Shown: positions 1 to 5,317 of the stretch, in pieces | Layout of the letters: every line of letters begins with the position of its first letter | Numbering within the stretch: position 1 is the stretch's first letter | NCBI GenBank assembly: GCA_030042575.1 | Contig: JASHZK010000164.1 | Coordinates: 1-5,317 of the forward strand | Source of the DNA: Acidimicrobiales bacterium | GTDB taxonomy: Bacteria > Actinomycetota > Acidimicrobiia > Acidimicrobiales > UBA8190 | DNA: 5,317 nucleotides | Reading direction: 5' to 3' | Position numbers and translations under genes: made by a program | Notes under the pieces: model-generated | Told to the model about the DNA's origin: nothing | Databases searched by the model: none | The model's input: only the letters and a program-made list of their open reading frames with translations

Positions 1-883
1 GGTGGCCGCCTATCACCAGTCCGCCTCGACCCTGAACCTCCTGCGGGCTTTCACCACCGGGGGCTTCGCCGACCTGTCCCAGGTCCATCAGTGGAATCAG
101 CAGTTCGTCGCCTCCAGCGAGGAGGGCCGCCGTTACGAGCAGATCGCGGCCGAGATCGACCGGGCGCTTCGGTTCATGGCTGCCTGCGGCATCGACCTGC
201 TGGCCGAGACCTCGCTGCACCAAGTCGAGTACTTCACCTCGCACGAGGCTTTGATCCTGCCCTATGAGGAGGCGCTCACCCGGATCGACTCCCTCTCGGG
301 CGACCCCTACGACTGCTCGGCCCACATGCTGTGGGTGGGAGAGCGCACCCGTCAGCTCGGCGGCGCCCATGTCGAGTTCGTCTCGGGCATCCACAACCCC
401 CTGGGGGTGAAGGTGGGCCCTTCGGCCACCCCCGAGGACGTCGTGGCCCTGTGCCGGCGACTGGATCCTGATCGGGTTCCCGGTCGCCTCACCCTCATCA
501 CCCGCATGGGGGCGGACCGGGTGGAGAGCGCCCTGCCACCGATCCTCGAGGCGGTGCGGAAAGACGGCCGTCCGGTGGTGTGGGCCTGCGACCCCATGCA
601 CGGCAACACCTTCGTGAGCGACGGCGGGCGCAAGACGCGGCGCTTCGACGACATCCTGGCCGAGATCCGTGCCTTCTTCGCCGTGCACCGCCGAGCGGGG
701 ACGTGGCCGGGAGGCGTGCACGTAGAGCTCACCGGTGACGACGTCACCGAGTGCCTGGGCGGCTTCGGCGACATCGTCGAGGACCAGCTCCACGAGCGCT
801 ACACGACGATGTGTGATCCTCGCCTCAACGCCCGCCAGTCCATCGATCTGGCCTTCCGGGTGGCCGAGCTCCTGCGCGCCTGA
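1..883 (+). CDS. aroG: Class II 3-deoxy-7-phosphoheptulonate (DAHP) synthase, C-terminal part, cut by left edge
   Basis: This enzyme joins phosphoenolpyruvate and erythrose 4-phosphate to make DAHP, the first step of the shikimate pathway, in the cytoplasm. The visible 293 residues match the class II (plant/mycobacterial type) family from memory of the M. tuberculosis enzyme. Numbering from the GTG codon at 2-4, landmarks are TTGGFADL (18-25), WVGERTRQ (111-118), GVKVGP (135-140), TRMG (167-170), DPMHGNT (197-203), HVELTG (240-245) and CDPRLN (271-276). H200, E242 and D272 have the same spacing as the mycobacterial metal ligands H369, E411 and D441. R115, K137 and R168 fit the substrate-binding R284, K306 and R337. 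Residue 1 would correspond to about residue 170 of a protein of about 462, and the C-termini coincide. The GTG at 2-4 is therefore an internal valine, not a start. The N-terminal part with the catalytic cysteine lies outside the window. It ends at TGA 881-883. The symbol could also be written aroF or aroA. Confidence 0.96.
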   Translation, partial: VAAYHQSASTLNLLRAFTTGGFADLSQVHQWNQQFVASSEEGRRYEQIAAEIDRALRFMAACGIDLLAETSLHQVEYFTSHEALILPYEEALTRIDSLSGDPYDCSAHMLWVGERTRQLGGAHVEFVSGIHNPLGVKVGPSATPEDVVALCRRLDPDRVPGRLTLITRMGADRVESALPPILEAVRKDGRPVVWACDPMHGNTFVSDGGRKTRRFDDILAEIRAFFAVHRRAGTWPGGVHVELTGDDVTECLGGFGDIVEDQLHERYTTMCDPRLNARQSIDLAFRVAELLRA

Positions 884-902
884 CGAGCACGCTGAGGTCG
901 CG

Positions 903-1751
903 TCATCCCGGGTCCCGATCGGCGGCCGGGTGAGGACTCGGCCCGCTGGCTGCACCAGGAAGCACTCGCTTGCGGAAGAACGCCTTCAGGGGGCCCGGGG
1001 ACGTCGCCGCAGGGTCCCCGGCCCGGGCCAGGGTGCGAACTCGCTCGGGCCAGAGATCGGCGGGGCCGCACAGCCCGATCTTGTCCACCCGTCCGGCGAT
1101 CGGCGGCAGGACGCCATCGGCACAAAGACGGTGCAGGCCCCTCGTGACCCCTTGCCATCCGATGTCGTCGAAGGCCAGCAGGCACCGGGGTGCCAGATGG
1201 GGCGCCCAGCCCGAACCGTCGGCATAGACGGCCTTCTCCGAATGGTTGCCGTCGACGAACAACAGGCCGACCGGCCTGCCCACGTAGGAGGCAGCGGCCG
1301 AAGTGGAGGTGGTCACGTGCGCCTCCACCCGTTCGGCGACCCCGATCTCCCGCATGTTGCGCCAGAACTGCTTGGAAGTGTCGAAATTCTCCTCTCGACT
1401 CACGAGCTGGAGCTGCCCGCCGTCGAAGGGGTCGACGGCGTGCACGGTGACCCCGGCGGCACTCGCACCCTGGGCCAGGAAGGCAGTGGACCGACCCAGA
1501 TAGGAGCCGACCTCCACGATGTCCTGTCCAGGAGGAACCGTGGACGCCAGCTCGAAGAGCAGCTCGGCCTCCTTGCGGTTCAGCCAGCCGCTTATGAACG
1601 ATGCCCGGGCGAAGGCCGCTTCGAAGGCGGCCGACTCCCCCCGGCGACGCCTCCGCTCGGCGAAGCCGTCCCGAGCGGCGCTGAGCCCGCTGTAGGTGGC
1701 TCCCACGGCGTCGTCGACCCAGCCCTTCACGGACTGCACCACTTGGCCCAT
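903..1751 (-). CDS. Class I SAM-dependent methyltransferase (Methyltransf_24 type)
   Basis: A 282-residue protein that probably transfers a methyl group from S-adenosylmethionine to an unknown acceptor. The Rossmann-type core is readable. Motif I is IVEVGSYLGRSTAFLA (78-93), binding SAM. The acidic end of strand 2 is in HAVDPFDGG (D107). Strand 4 is LLFVDGNHSEKAVYAD (163-178), and the next strand is LLAFDDIGW (191-199). VEVGS with LFVDGNH and DD is the pattern of the Methyltransf_24 family, found among enzymes modifying sugars, antibiotics and surface polymers. An amphipathic, Arg-rich N-terminal stretch (RRRRR near 33-37) precedes the core, and the tail from about 250 is rich in Pro, Ala and Arg and probably disordered. 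The start is ATG at 1749-1751, the best initiator ahead of the domain. No good Shine-Dalgarno sequence precedes it. The gene stands apart from the operon upstream (133-base gap with a hairpin) and converges on the DAHP synthase gene. The family call is firm; the substrate is not predictable. Confidence 0.88.
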   Translation of the reverse strand: MGQVVQSVKGWVDDAVGATYSGLSAARDGFAERRRRRGESAAFEAAFARASFISGWLNRKEAELLFELASTVPPGQDIVEVGSYLGRSTAFLAQGASAAGVTVHAVDPFDGGQLQLVSREENFDTSKQFWRNMREIGVAERVEAHVTTSTSAAASYVGRPVGLLFVDGNHSEKAVYADGSGWAPHLAPRCLLAFDDIGWQGVTRGLHRLCADGVLPPIAGRVDKIGLCGPADLWPERVRTLARAGDPAATSPGPLKAFFRKRVLPGAASGPSPHPAADRDPG

Positions 1752-1783
1752 GGGTCAATCGTGCATGTGGCCACCGGGACCTC

Positions 1784-1802
1784 GGAATAGACAATTTTGG
1801 TG
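1784..1802 (-). promoter_or_regulatory. AT-rich patch, possible promoter region for the methyltransferase gene
   Basis: Read on the minus strand this is CACCAAAATTGTCTATTCC, ending about 32 bases before the methyltransferase ATG. It is the only clearly AT-rich stretch in the 133-base gap and stands out from the GC-rich surroundings. TATTCC resembles a degenerate -10 element, but no convincing -35 hexamer lies 16-18 bases upstream. The call rests on position and base composition only. Confidence 0.2.
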
Positions 1803-1841
1803 AAGGCACCGTGCACGCACCCGAAGGCGGAGCACCGGAGA

Positions 1842-1867
1842 GCCCGTCCCGGCGAAAGCGGACAGGC
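1842..1867 (-). terminator. GC-rich hairpin after the histidine phosphatase gene, possible terminator
   Basis: On the minus strand GCCTGTCC, a 10-base loop and GGACGGGC form an 8-bp stem with one G-T pair. It begins 17 bases past the phosphatase stop codon. A longer, alternative pairing also exists between GAGCCCCGTC at the stop codon and GACGGGCTC, with one bulged base. There is no T-tract after the stem, so it is not a classical intrinsic terminator, although tail-less hairpins are common at gene ends in high-GC actinobacteria. It may end the proA-moxR-VWA-phosphatase transcript. In DNA this GC-rich, such a stem can also arise by chance. Confidence 0.35.
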
Positions 1868-1884
1868 GGTGGCGGCGACGGGGC

Positions 1885-2532
1885 TCAACCCCCCAGATGC
1901 CCGGTGTCGTTGTAGCGCAGCAGGCGCCAGGGACCTCTCGGCGACTCGGTGTCGAGCTCGGTGATCGAGACGTATTCGGTGGGCAGGCCCAGGCGCCGCT
2001 CTCCACCGGGGTCGACGACGAAGGTGAGCAGGGCGGCCTCGATCACGCCGCCGTGGCAGACGACGACGACCCGTCGGCCCCGGTGACGCTCGGCCAGCCC
2101 GCCCAGCGCGGCGGCAACCCTGGGCACGAAGCTGTTCCAGCTCTCGCCGCCGGGAGCCATGGGGTCGGCGGGATGGGCGTCCCAGTCGACTTCGCCGTAG
2201 CGGGCTCTGAATTGGGTCCAGGTGAGCCCGTCGGCCTGGCCCGGGTGCAGCTCGCACAGGGCGCAGTCCTCGATCACTTCCAGCGCCCCTCCGCCCACGG
2301 CCGGGCGGATGGTCCATGCCGTCTGGCGGGCTCGGGGCAGCACGCTCGAGTAGAGGGCGGCGGCCTCGGCCAGCTCACCGCTGTGGGCCAATCGCCGGCG
2401 TAGCGCCTCGGCCTGGGCGAAACCCTCGTCGGACAGCCCGGTGCACCCGAGAGGACCGCCCACCACCTGGTGCACGTGGCACAGGGCGGCGCCGTGGCGG
2501 ATGAGCACCAGGGAGGTGACCGATCTGCTCAC
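1885..2532 (-). CDS. Histidine phosphatase superfamily protein (branch 1, phosphoglycerate mutase-like)
   Basis: A 215-residue cytoplasmic enzyme expected to remove a phosphate from a small molecule through a phospho-histidine intermediate. The catalytic RHG is at residues 12-14 (LVLIRHGAAL), so H13 is the nucleophile. The arginine of the phosphate pocket is in LPRARQTA (R67), the acidic residue is in CELHPGQADG (E94), and the second catalytic histidine is in VVVVCHGGVIEA (H160). Usual branch 1 members carry E-x-G-x-W-x-G in the third block. Here it reads ELHPGQADG, lacking the tryptophan, so it is not a standard phosphoglycerate mutase. The chosen start is GTG 2530-2532, placing RHG near the N-terminus as is usual and lying 7 bases after the VWA stop. 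Starting at the upstream in-frame ATG at 2602-2604 would add 24 Ser/Pro-rich residues read out of frame from the VWA gene. It is last of the four-gene string; coupling to the VWA gene is likely. The substrate is unknown; glucosyl-3-phosphoglycerate phosphatase or cobalamin/nucleotide-type roles cannot be told apart. Confidence 0.88.
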   Translation of the reverse strand: MSRSVTSLVLIRHGAALCHVHQVVGGPLGCTGLSDEGFAQAEALRRRLAHSGELAEAAALYSSVLPRARQTAWTIRPAVGGGALEVIEDCALCELHPGQADGLTWTQFRARYGEVDWDAHPADPMAPGGESWNSFVPRVAAALGGLAERHRGRRVVVVCHGGVIEAALLTFVVDPGGERRLGLPTEYVSITELDTESPRGPWRLLRYNDTGHLGG

Positions 2533-2539
2533 GTCCGGC

Positions 2540-3982
2540 TCAGGCCAACTCGGAGACGAAGTGCTCGAGCTGGCGGAGGTTCCGGCACTCGAACACGGCG
2601 TCACAGTGCACGGCGTACTCCCCCAAGATGGAATCCCCTGTCCCCCAGTAGGCGTGGGGCTCGGGGTTGAGCCAGTACACGTGGCGGGCCCGGTGCCGCA
2701 TCTCCTGGACCACCCAGGACTGGCTGGCGTGGTAGTTGTTGCGGGCGTCGCCCAGGAGCAAGACGCTGGTGCGGGGGGTGATCTCCTCTCCCCACCGCTC
2801 CCAGAACACCGTGAAGGCGTGGCCGTAGTCGGAGTGTCCGTCCACCCACACCACGTCGGCCTCGGTGTTGATGCGGTGCAGGGCTTCGGTCACGTCCTCG
2901 ACGCCCTCGAAGAAGCGGGTCACCTCGTCGATGCCGTCGATGAAGACAAAAGCGCGCACCTTGGAGAACTGCGAGCTGATGGCGTAGACCAGATGGAGCG
3001 TGAAGCGGGCGAAGGATGCCACCGACCCGGAGATGTCGGCCACCACGAAGATGTCGGGCTTGGCCGGACGCGGATAGCGGAACTTGGGATCGACGGGCAC
3101 ACCTCCGGTGGAGAGCGAGTGGCGCACCGTGGACCGGAAGTCGAGGGGTCCCCGCCGTCCGTGGCGTCGCTTGCGAGCCAGGCGTACGGCCAGCTTGCGG
3201 GTGAGGGGATGGATGGCCCGGCGCAGGTCGGCCAGCTCCTGGCGCGTGGCGTGCATGAAGTCGATGTCCTCGGGCAAGGGCTTGCGCAACGAGCGGGCCA
3301 GAGCCTCGGCACCACGATCGGCCACCAGCCGACGGCGGATCTCGTCCTCCAGCTCACGGCGCAGACGGTCGAGACGGGACTGGAACTCGTCGCGGGCCAG
3401 GCGCTCCTCCAGCGGCGTGAGCTCGCCACCTGCGTCCTGCCGGGCCCTGGCCATGAGGCGCCGCAGCATGCCGTCGAGATCCAGGTTGCGCAGGGTGCGG
3501 TACAGGTAATAGGTGCCGCCCACCGGCCGGCCCGGCTCCATGCCGGCGTAGCGGCTGACCGCCCGGCGGGCCAGCGCCGACAGCTGGGCGTCGTTGGCCG
3601 AGAGCAGCGCCCGGAACAGCATCTCGGCCAGCTCCTCGGCCGACAGCGTGTCCCCCCCGCCGCCCCCGCCGGATCCGGCACCCTCTTCGGTCCCCTGCTG
3701 ACCCTCTTCGCCCTGCTCCTCGCCGTCCCCCTCGGCGCTCTGGCCCTGGCCGGAGGCGGACTGGGGCGTGCGCACCGAGAAGTAGACCTCGAAGGCCGTC
3801 TCGAAGGCCTTCCAGTGGGCCGAGGACTTGACCAGGGTGGAAGCCAGCGCGTACTTGAGGGCTTGGCGGTCTTCGAGGGGAACGTGGTGCACGGCCTCAG
3901 CGGCGTCGACGGCCTCGGTCATCGACACCGGCAGGCCGGCGGCCCGGAGCTCGCCCACGAATCCGGTGAGGACGTCGAGCAC
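2540..3982 (-). CDS. CoxE-like VWA domain protein, partner of the MoxR ATPase
   Basis: A 480-residue protein without signal peptide or membrane segments, so probably cytoplasmic. The N-terminal part (1-70) has the family pattern TGFVGELRAAGLPVS followed by EDRQALKYALASTLVKS. A low-complexity Gly/Glu/Gln linker covers 71-112. A charged helical middle (113-280) is rich in Arg and Leu. The VWA domain runs from about 308 to 480. Its metal-ion-dependent adhesion site reads DISGS (316-320), GHSDYG (382-387) and GDARNNY (411-417), and WLNPEPHAYWGTGDS (437-451) is typical of the CoxE-like family. Such proteins work with MoxR AAA+ ATPases as adaptors that bring a client protein; CoxE helps mature aerobic CO dehydrogenase. 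The client here is unknown. The start is GTG 3980-3982, 8 bases after the MoxR stop, since the reading frame further upstream only shadows moxR. No good ribosome binding site is visible, consistent with translational coupling. Confidence 0.9.
   Translation of the reverse strand: MLDVLTGFVGELRAAGLPVSMTEAVDAAEAVHHVPLEDRQALKYALASTLVKSSAHWKAFETAFEVYFSVRTPQSASGQGQSAEGDGEEQGEEGQQGTEEGAGSGGGGGGDTLSAEELAEMLFRALLSANDAQLSALARRAVSRYAGMEPGRPVGGTYYLYRTLRNLDLDGMLRRLMARARQDAGGELTPLEERLARDEFQSRLDRLRRELEDEIRRRLVADRGAEALARSLRKPLPEDIDFMHATRQELADLRRAIHPLTRKLAVRLARKRRHGRRGPLDFRSTVRHSLSTGGVPVDPKFRYPRPAKPDIFVVADISGSVASFARFTLHLVYAISSQFSKVRAFVFIDGIDEVTRFFEGVEDVTEALHRINTEADVVWVDGHSDYGHAFTVFWERWGEEITPRTSVLLLGDARNNYHASQSWVVQEMRHRARHVYWLNPEPHAYWGTGDSILGEYAVHCDAVFECRNLRQLEHFVSELA
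3653..3772 (-). other. Segment encoding a low-complexity Gly/Glu/Gln linker in the VWA protein
   Basis: Residues 71-110 of the VWA protein are almost entirely Gly, Glu, Gln and Ser, and end in six glycines (105-110). The stretch separates the N-terminal helical part from the middle part and is expected to be disordered and strongly acidic. At the DNA level it includes a run of seven G on the coding strand (C at 3652-3658), a possible site for polymerase slippage or sequencing error. The frame is intact as given. Confidence 0.7.
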
Positions 3983-3990
3983 GGCGACAG

Positions 3991-4995
3991 CTAACCGGGA
4001 ACCGACCCGCCGCGTCCGGCAGATCCGTCCGCCTCGGCCACCGACAGCTCCTTGGCGGCCCGCTCGAGATCGCTTCGGTACTTGAGCAGAACGTGCAAAG
4101 TGGACTTGGCCACCTCGGCGTCCACCGACTCCACCCCCAGCACCACCAACGTGCGGGCCCAGTCCAGCGTCTCCGACACCGACGGGTACTTCTTGAGCTC
4201 CAAGGTGCGCAGCGACCGGACGATACGGGCCACCTGGTCGGCCAGTTCCTGGCCGGCTCCGGGCACCCGGCGCAGCACGATGGCTCGCTCGCGCTCGAGT
4301 GTGGGGTAGTCGAGGTGCAGGTACAAGCAGCGCCGCTTCAGGGCCTCGGACAGCTCGCGGGTGCTGTTGGAGGTGAGGAACACCATGGGGATGCGCTCGG
4401 CCCGCACCGTGCCCAGCTCGGGTATCGAAACCTGGTACTCGGAGAGGACCTCGAGGAGCAGAGCCTCGGTCTCGAGCTCGACCCGGTCGACCTCGTCCAC
4501 GAGGAGCACGACCGGCTCGGCCGAGCGGATGGCTTCGAGCAGTGGCCGCGTGAGCAGGAACGGTTCGGAGAAGATGTCCTCCTCCAGGGCCCGCCAGGCG
4601 GGTGGCCCCGGCTGGCCCGGCCCCGGTCCCCCGCCGGCGCCGTCGCCCACCACCTGCTGGGCCTGAATGCGCAGGAGCTGCTTGCGATAGTTCCACTCGT
4701 ACAGCGCCTTGGACTCGTCGAGGCCCTCGTAGCACTGCAGGCGGATGAGACGGCTGCTCGTGATGCGGGCCACCGACTTGGCCAACTCGGTCTTGCCCGT
4801 GCCGGCGGGCCCCTCCACCAGCACCGGCTTGGCCAGACGGTCGGCCAGGTGAACCACCCCGGCGATGCCGTCGTCAGCCAGGTAGCCGATCTCCTCCAGC
4901 CGGCGGCGGACGTCGGCCGCCGACTCGAAGCGGGGCGGGCCCGGCTCGGGGAACCCGAGCGGACCAGGCGAGCTCTCTCGCCCGACCTCCCTCAA
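3991..4995 (-). CDS. MoxR-family AAA+ ATPase (CoxD-like)
   Basis: A 334-residue ATPase expected to remodel or assist assembly of a client protein together with the VWA protein encoded next. Numbering from the chosen TTG start, Walker A is GPAGTGKT (62-69), Walker B is LLVDEVD (164-170), sensor 1 is LTSNSTRE (208-215), and [16 protein letters not shown] (216-231) carries the likely arginine finger. [19 protein letters not shown] and SIPELGTV are typical of the CoxD-like MoxR branch. A Gly/Pro-rich insert lies at about 117-132. The N-terminus is Pro-rich before [11 protein letters not shown]. The start is uncertain. TTG 4993-4995 overlaps the proA stop as TTGA and has AGG 7 bases before it. The alternative GTG at 5026-5028 would overlap proA by 37 bases and add 11 residues. 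It ends at TAG 3991-3993, 8 bases before the VWA gene. No CO dehydrogenase genes are visible, so the client is open. Confidence 0.92.
   Translation of the reverse strand: MREVGRESSPGPLGFPEPGPPRFESAADVRRRLEEIGYLADDGIAGVVHLADRLAKPVLVEGPAGTGKTELAKSVARITSSRLIRLQCYEGLDESKALYEWNYRKQLLRIQAQQVVGDGAGGGPGPGQPGPPAWRALEEDIFSEPFLLTRPLLEAIRSAEPVVLLVDEVDRVELETEALLLEVLSEYQVSIPELGTVRAERIPMVFLTSNSTRELSEALKRRCLYLHLDYPTLERERAIVLRRVPGAGQELADQVARIVRSLRTLELKKYPSVSETLDWARTLVVLGVESVDAEVAKSTLHVLLKYRSDLERAAKELSVAEADGSAGRGGSVPG
4992..4995 (-). promoter_or_regulatory. TTGA overlap of proA stop and probable moxR start
   Basis: On the minus strand the last proA codon (CAT) and the stop TGA read CATTGA, so TTG overlaps TGA by two bases and is in frame with the MoxR protein. 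A purine-rich GGACAGG lies just upstream within proA and could serve as ribosome binding site. This arrangement favours re-initiation by ribosomes finishing proA. The strong GAGGGAGG that begins at the stop itself is not followed by any in-frame ATG, GTG or TTG at a usable distance, so it is probably irrelevant to initiation. Confidence 0.45.
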
Positions 4996-5317
4996 TGACG
5001 GACCTGTCCGTCGCCGCGCACCACCCACTTGACGCAGGTGAGGGCGTGCAGGCCCATGGGACCGCGGGCATGGAGCTTCTGGGTGGAGATGCCGATCTCG
5101 GCGCCCAGTCCCAGCTCGCCACCGTCGACGAAACGCGTCGAGGCGTTGACCAAGACGGCGGCGGCGTCGACTTGGCGGCAGAACCGCTCGGCGCTGCGCA
5201 CGTCGTCGGTGACGATGGCCTCGGAATGGCCCGAGCCGAAGCGGTCGATGTGCCCCATGGCCGCCTCCAGATCGTCCACCACGCCCACGGCCAGCTTGAG
5301 GCCCAGGAATTCGGCGG
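4992..5317 (-). CDS. proA: Gamma-glutamyl phosphate reductase, C-terminal part, cut by right edge
   Basis: ProA reduces gamma-glutamyl phosphate with NADPH to glutamate 5-semialdehyde, the second step of proline synthesis, in the cytoplasm. Only the last 107 residues are in the window, of a family usually about 415-430 long. The visible part fits strongly: [14 protein letters not shown] at the edge, the family signature [54 protein letters not shown] and the terminal [11 protein letters not shown]. The catalytic cysteine and most of the NADPH-binding domain lie beyond the right edge, as does the true start; the GTG at 5286-5288 is an internal valine. It ends at TGA 4992-4994, overlapping the probable moxR start, so it is the first visible gene of the minus-strand operon. 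Confidence 0.97.
   Translation of the reverse strand, partial: AEFLGLKLAVGVVDDLEAAMGHIDRFGSGHSEAIVTDDVRSAERFCRQVDAAAVLVNASTRFVDGGELGLGAEIGISTQKLHARGPMGLHALTCVKWVVRGDGQVRH

Noticed and set aside
735..1790. Plus-strand open frame (351 codons) running from the DAHP synthase end across the methyltransferase
   Set aside because: It overlaps the DAHP synthase gene out of frame and is antisense to the methyltransferase; no domain is recognisable.
799..1809. Alternative minus-strand open frame (336 codons) over the methyltransferase
   Set aside because: It is another frame of the same region and lacks the SAM-binding motifs seen in the 903-1751 frame; its Arg/Gly-rich composition marks it as a shadow.
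2533..2604. N-terminal extension of the histidine phosphatase to the upstream ATG
   Set aside because: It would overlap the VWA gene by 65 bases, and the added Ser/Pro-rich residues are an out-of-frame reading of it. GTG 2530-2532 puts the RHG motif at the usual distance from the N-terminus.
2441..3994. Long open frame on the plus strand (517 codons) opposite the VWA gene
   Set aside because: It lies antisense to a gene with clear domain motifs. Its translation is low-complexity Gly/Val/Leu/His without family features, as expected for a shadow in very GC-rich DNA.
3983..4735. Upstream extension of the VWA reading frame, suggesting a 731-residue protein or a fusion with MoxR
   Set aside because: The extension overlaps moxR in a different frame and its Arg/Gly/Pro-rich translation has no homology pattern. 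Recognisable VWA-family sequence begins at about 3982.
4093..4998. Plus-strand open frame (301 codons) opposite the MoxR gene
   Set aside because: Antisense to a well-supported ATPase; the composition is that of a mirrored GC-rich gene and no motif is recognisable.
1..5317. CRISPR arrays, insertion sequence ends, tRNA or rRNA genes, toxin-antitoxin or phage defence genes
   Set aside because: No spaced direct repeats, terminal inverted repeats, cloverleaf sequence or rRNA-like segment was recognised by eye. All sizeable stretches are explained by housekeeping-type genes. MoxR-VWA pairs occur in some defence-like ternary systems, but nothing else here supports that role.

Overview
The window is very GC-rich bacterial DNA (roughly 70% by eye), with G or C at most third codon positions and GTG or TTG starts. 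The class II DAHP synthase lines up closely with the mycobacterial enzyme, and the MoxR/VWA pair is of a type common in actinobacteria. I infer a high-GC actinobacterium, possibly of the Acidimicrobiia. No phage, transposon, CRISPR, tRNA or rRNA sequence was recognised, and the region looks chromosomal.

Layout. Positions 1-883 (+) hold the C-terminal two thirds of a class II 3-deoxy-7-phosphoheptulonate synthase (shikimate pathway), cut by the left edge. It converges, with only 19 bases between stop codons, on a minus-strand SAM-dependent methyltransferase of the Methyltransf_24 type (903-1751). A 133-base non-coding gap (1752-1884) follows, holding a GC-rich hairpin and a small AT-rich patch. 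From there to the right edge the minus strand carries a tightly packed gene string. Read in its own direction it is proA (C-terminal quarter, cut by the right edge), a MoxR-type AAA+ ATPase, a CoxE-like VWA protein and a histidine phosphatase. The junctions are a TTGA start/stop overlap, 8 bases and 7 bases, so these four are probably one operon with translational coupling.

How the genes fit together. The MoxR ATPase and the VWA protein are an established pair. Such pairs are thought to act as ATP-driven chaperones for protein or metal-cofactor maturation, the best-studied case being CoxD/CoxE of aerobic CO dehydrogenase. No cox structural genes are visible here, so the client is unknown. ProA (proline synthesis) and the phosphatase share the operon without an obvious biochemical link. 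The most notable point is this placement of an orphan MoxR-VWA pair between proA and a histidine phosphatase. I see no clear evidence of a wholly new system in the window.
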